A DNA stretch of 5,228 bases, taken from positions 1-5,228 of the forward strand of contig JBKJKM010000308.1 in NCBI GenBank assembly GCA_046597375.1, given 5' to 3'. Positions 4,998 through 5,228 of this stretch are shown here, one piece after another. Each line of letters starts with the position of its first letter. The first letter of the stretch is position 1. Source of the DNA: DATLED01 sp046597375 (GTDB lineage: Bacteria; Actinomycetota; Acidimicrobiia; Acidimicrobiales; CADCTF01). The position numbers and the translations under genes were made by a program. The notes under the pieces were generated by a model. It saw nothing but the letters and a program-made list of their open reading frames with translations. It did no database searches and was not told the DNA's origin.

Positions 4998-5228
4998 TAA
5001 CGATCGGGATCGTCGGGGCGAGACACCCATTGGCGACACGCCTCGGTGATGGCGCCGGCGATCTCCGCCGTCCGCTCCACCACGACGTTGGCGGCGCCGA
5101 GCTCGGCCAGCACGGCGGGCATCCGGGTCTCGCGCAGCAGGCCAAGACGCATCCCAGTCACCGGCAGGTCGGTGTCCTGGCGCAGATGGTTGCTCAGGAG
5201 CTGGGCCATCTGATGACCACCGAGCGAC
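4997..5228 (-). CDS. N-acetylmuramoyl-L-alanine amidase (amidase_3), C-terminal part, cut by window edge
   Basis: The minus-strand frame is open from the window edge (5228) to TAG at 4997-4999 and encodes the last ~76 residues of a longer protein. The stretch RLGLLRETRMPAVLAELG matches the end of zinc amidases that cleave the bond between N-acetylmuramic acid and L-Ala in peptidoglycan. The Glu of VLAELG (codon 5104-5102) corresponds to the conserved C-terminal glutamate of the family. The final helix is TAEIAGAITEACRQWV, followed by a short SRPDDPDR tail. An ATG at 5209 is internal, since the frame continues upstream as SLGGHQ. In mycobacteria the amidase-like cwlM faces parB in the same way, so this may be its counterpart. 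CwlM there is regulatory rather than catalytic; with only the tail visible, activity cannot be judged. Confidence 0.8.
   Translation of the reverse strand, partial: SLGGHQMAQLLSNHLRQDTDLPVTGMRLGLLRETRMPAVLAELGAANVVVERTAEIAGAITEACRQWVSRPDDPDR

Overview
The window is about 5.2 kb of high-GC DNA. It carries the conserved origin-proximal gene block yidC, jag (khpB), rsmG (gidB), parA, parB on the plus strand. The 3' end of a cell-wall amidase gene converges on it from the minus strand. This order, with an amidase facing parB, is typical of actinobacterial chromosomes (compare the gid-parA-parB-cwlM neighbourhood of mycobacteria). The short RsmG with an LGFLGPGP segment, the YidC variant and the GTG start of parB suggest a deep-branching actinobacterium, perhaps of class Acidimicrobiia. 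That placement is inference from protein style, not a search result.

Layout: 16-993 encodes the membrane insertase YidC. At 993-1853, overlapping the yidC stop by one base, is the RNA-binding protein Jag/KhpB. At 1864-2478, after a 10-base gap, is the 16S rRNA methyltransferase RsmG. A strong terminator-like hairpin followed by five T lies inside the first codons of rsmG. A control region at about 2479-2720 separates rsmG from parA and holds two identical 14-bp parS cores 80 bp apart. At 2599-3936 is ParA, with a very long low-complexity N-terminal extension and an uncertain start. At 3911-4831 is ParB, overlapping parA by 26 bases and preceded by a perfect ribosome-binding site. At 4832-4996 is a non-coding gap between convergent genes with small inverted repeats and two DnaA-box-like 9-mers. 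At 4997-5228 is the C-terminal part of an amidase_3-type N-acetylmuramoyl-L-alanine amidase, cut by the window edge.

How the genes work together: YidC inserts membrane proteins, and the adjacent Jag carries RNA-binding KH and R3H domains. RsmG modifies 16S rRNA. ParA, ParB and the parS sites form the chromosome segregation system, so genes, partner protein and centromere sites are all in one place. The amidase belongs to peptidoglycan remodelling or its control.

This is essentially a housekeeping region, and I see no mobile element, CRISPR array, RNA gene or novel defence system. The points worth a second look are the missing transmembrane arginine in YidC, a possible internal start in jag, the attenuator-like hairpin in rsmG, the parS pair placed around the ambiguous parA start, the long ParA extension, and the repeats between parB and the amidase gene.
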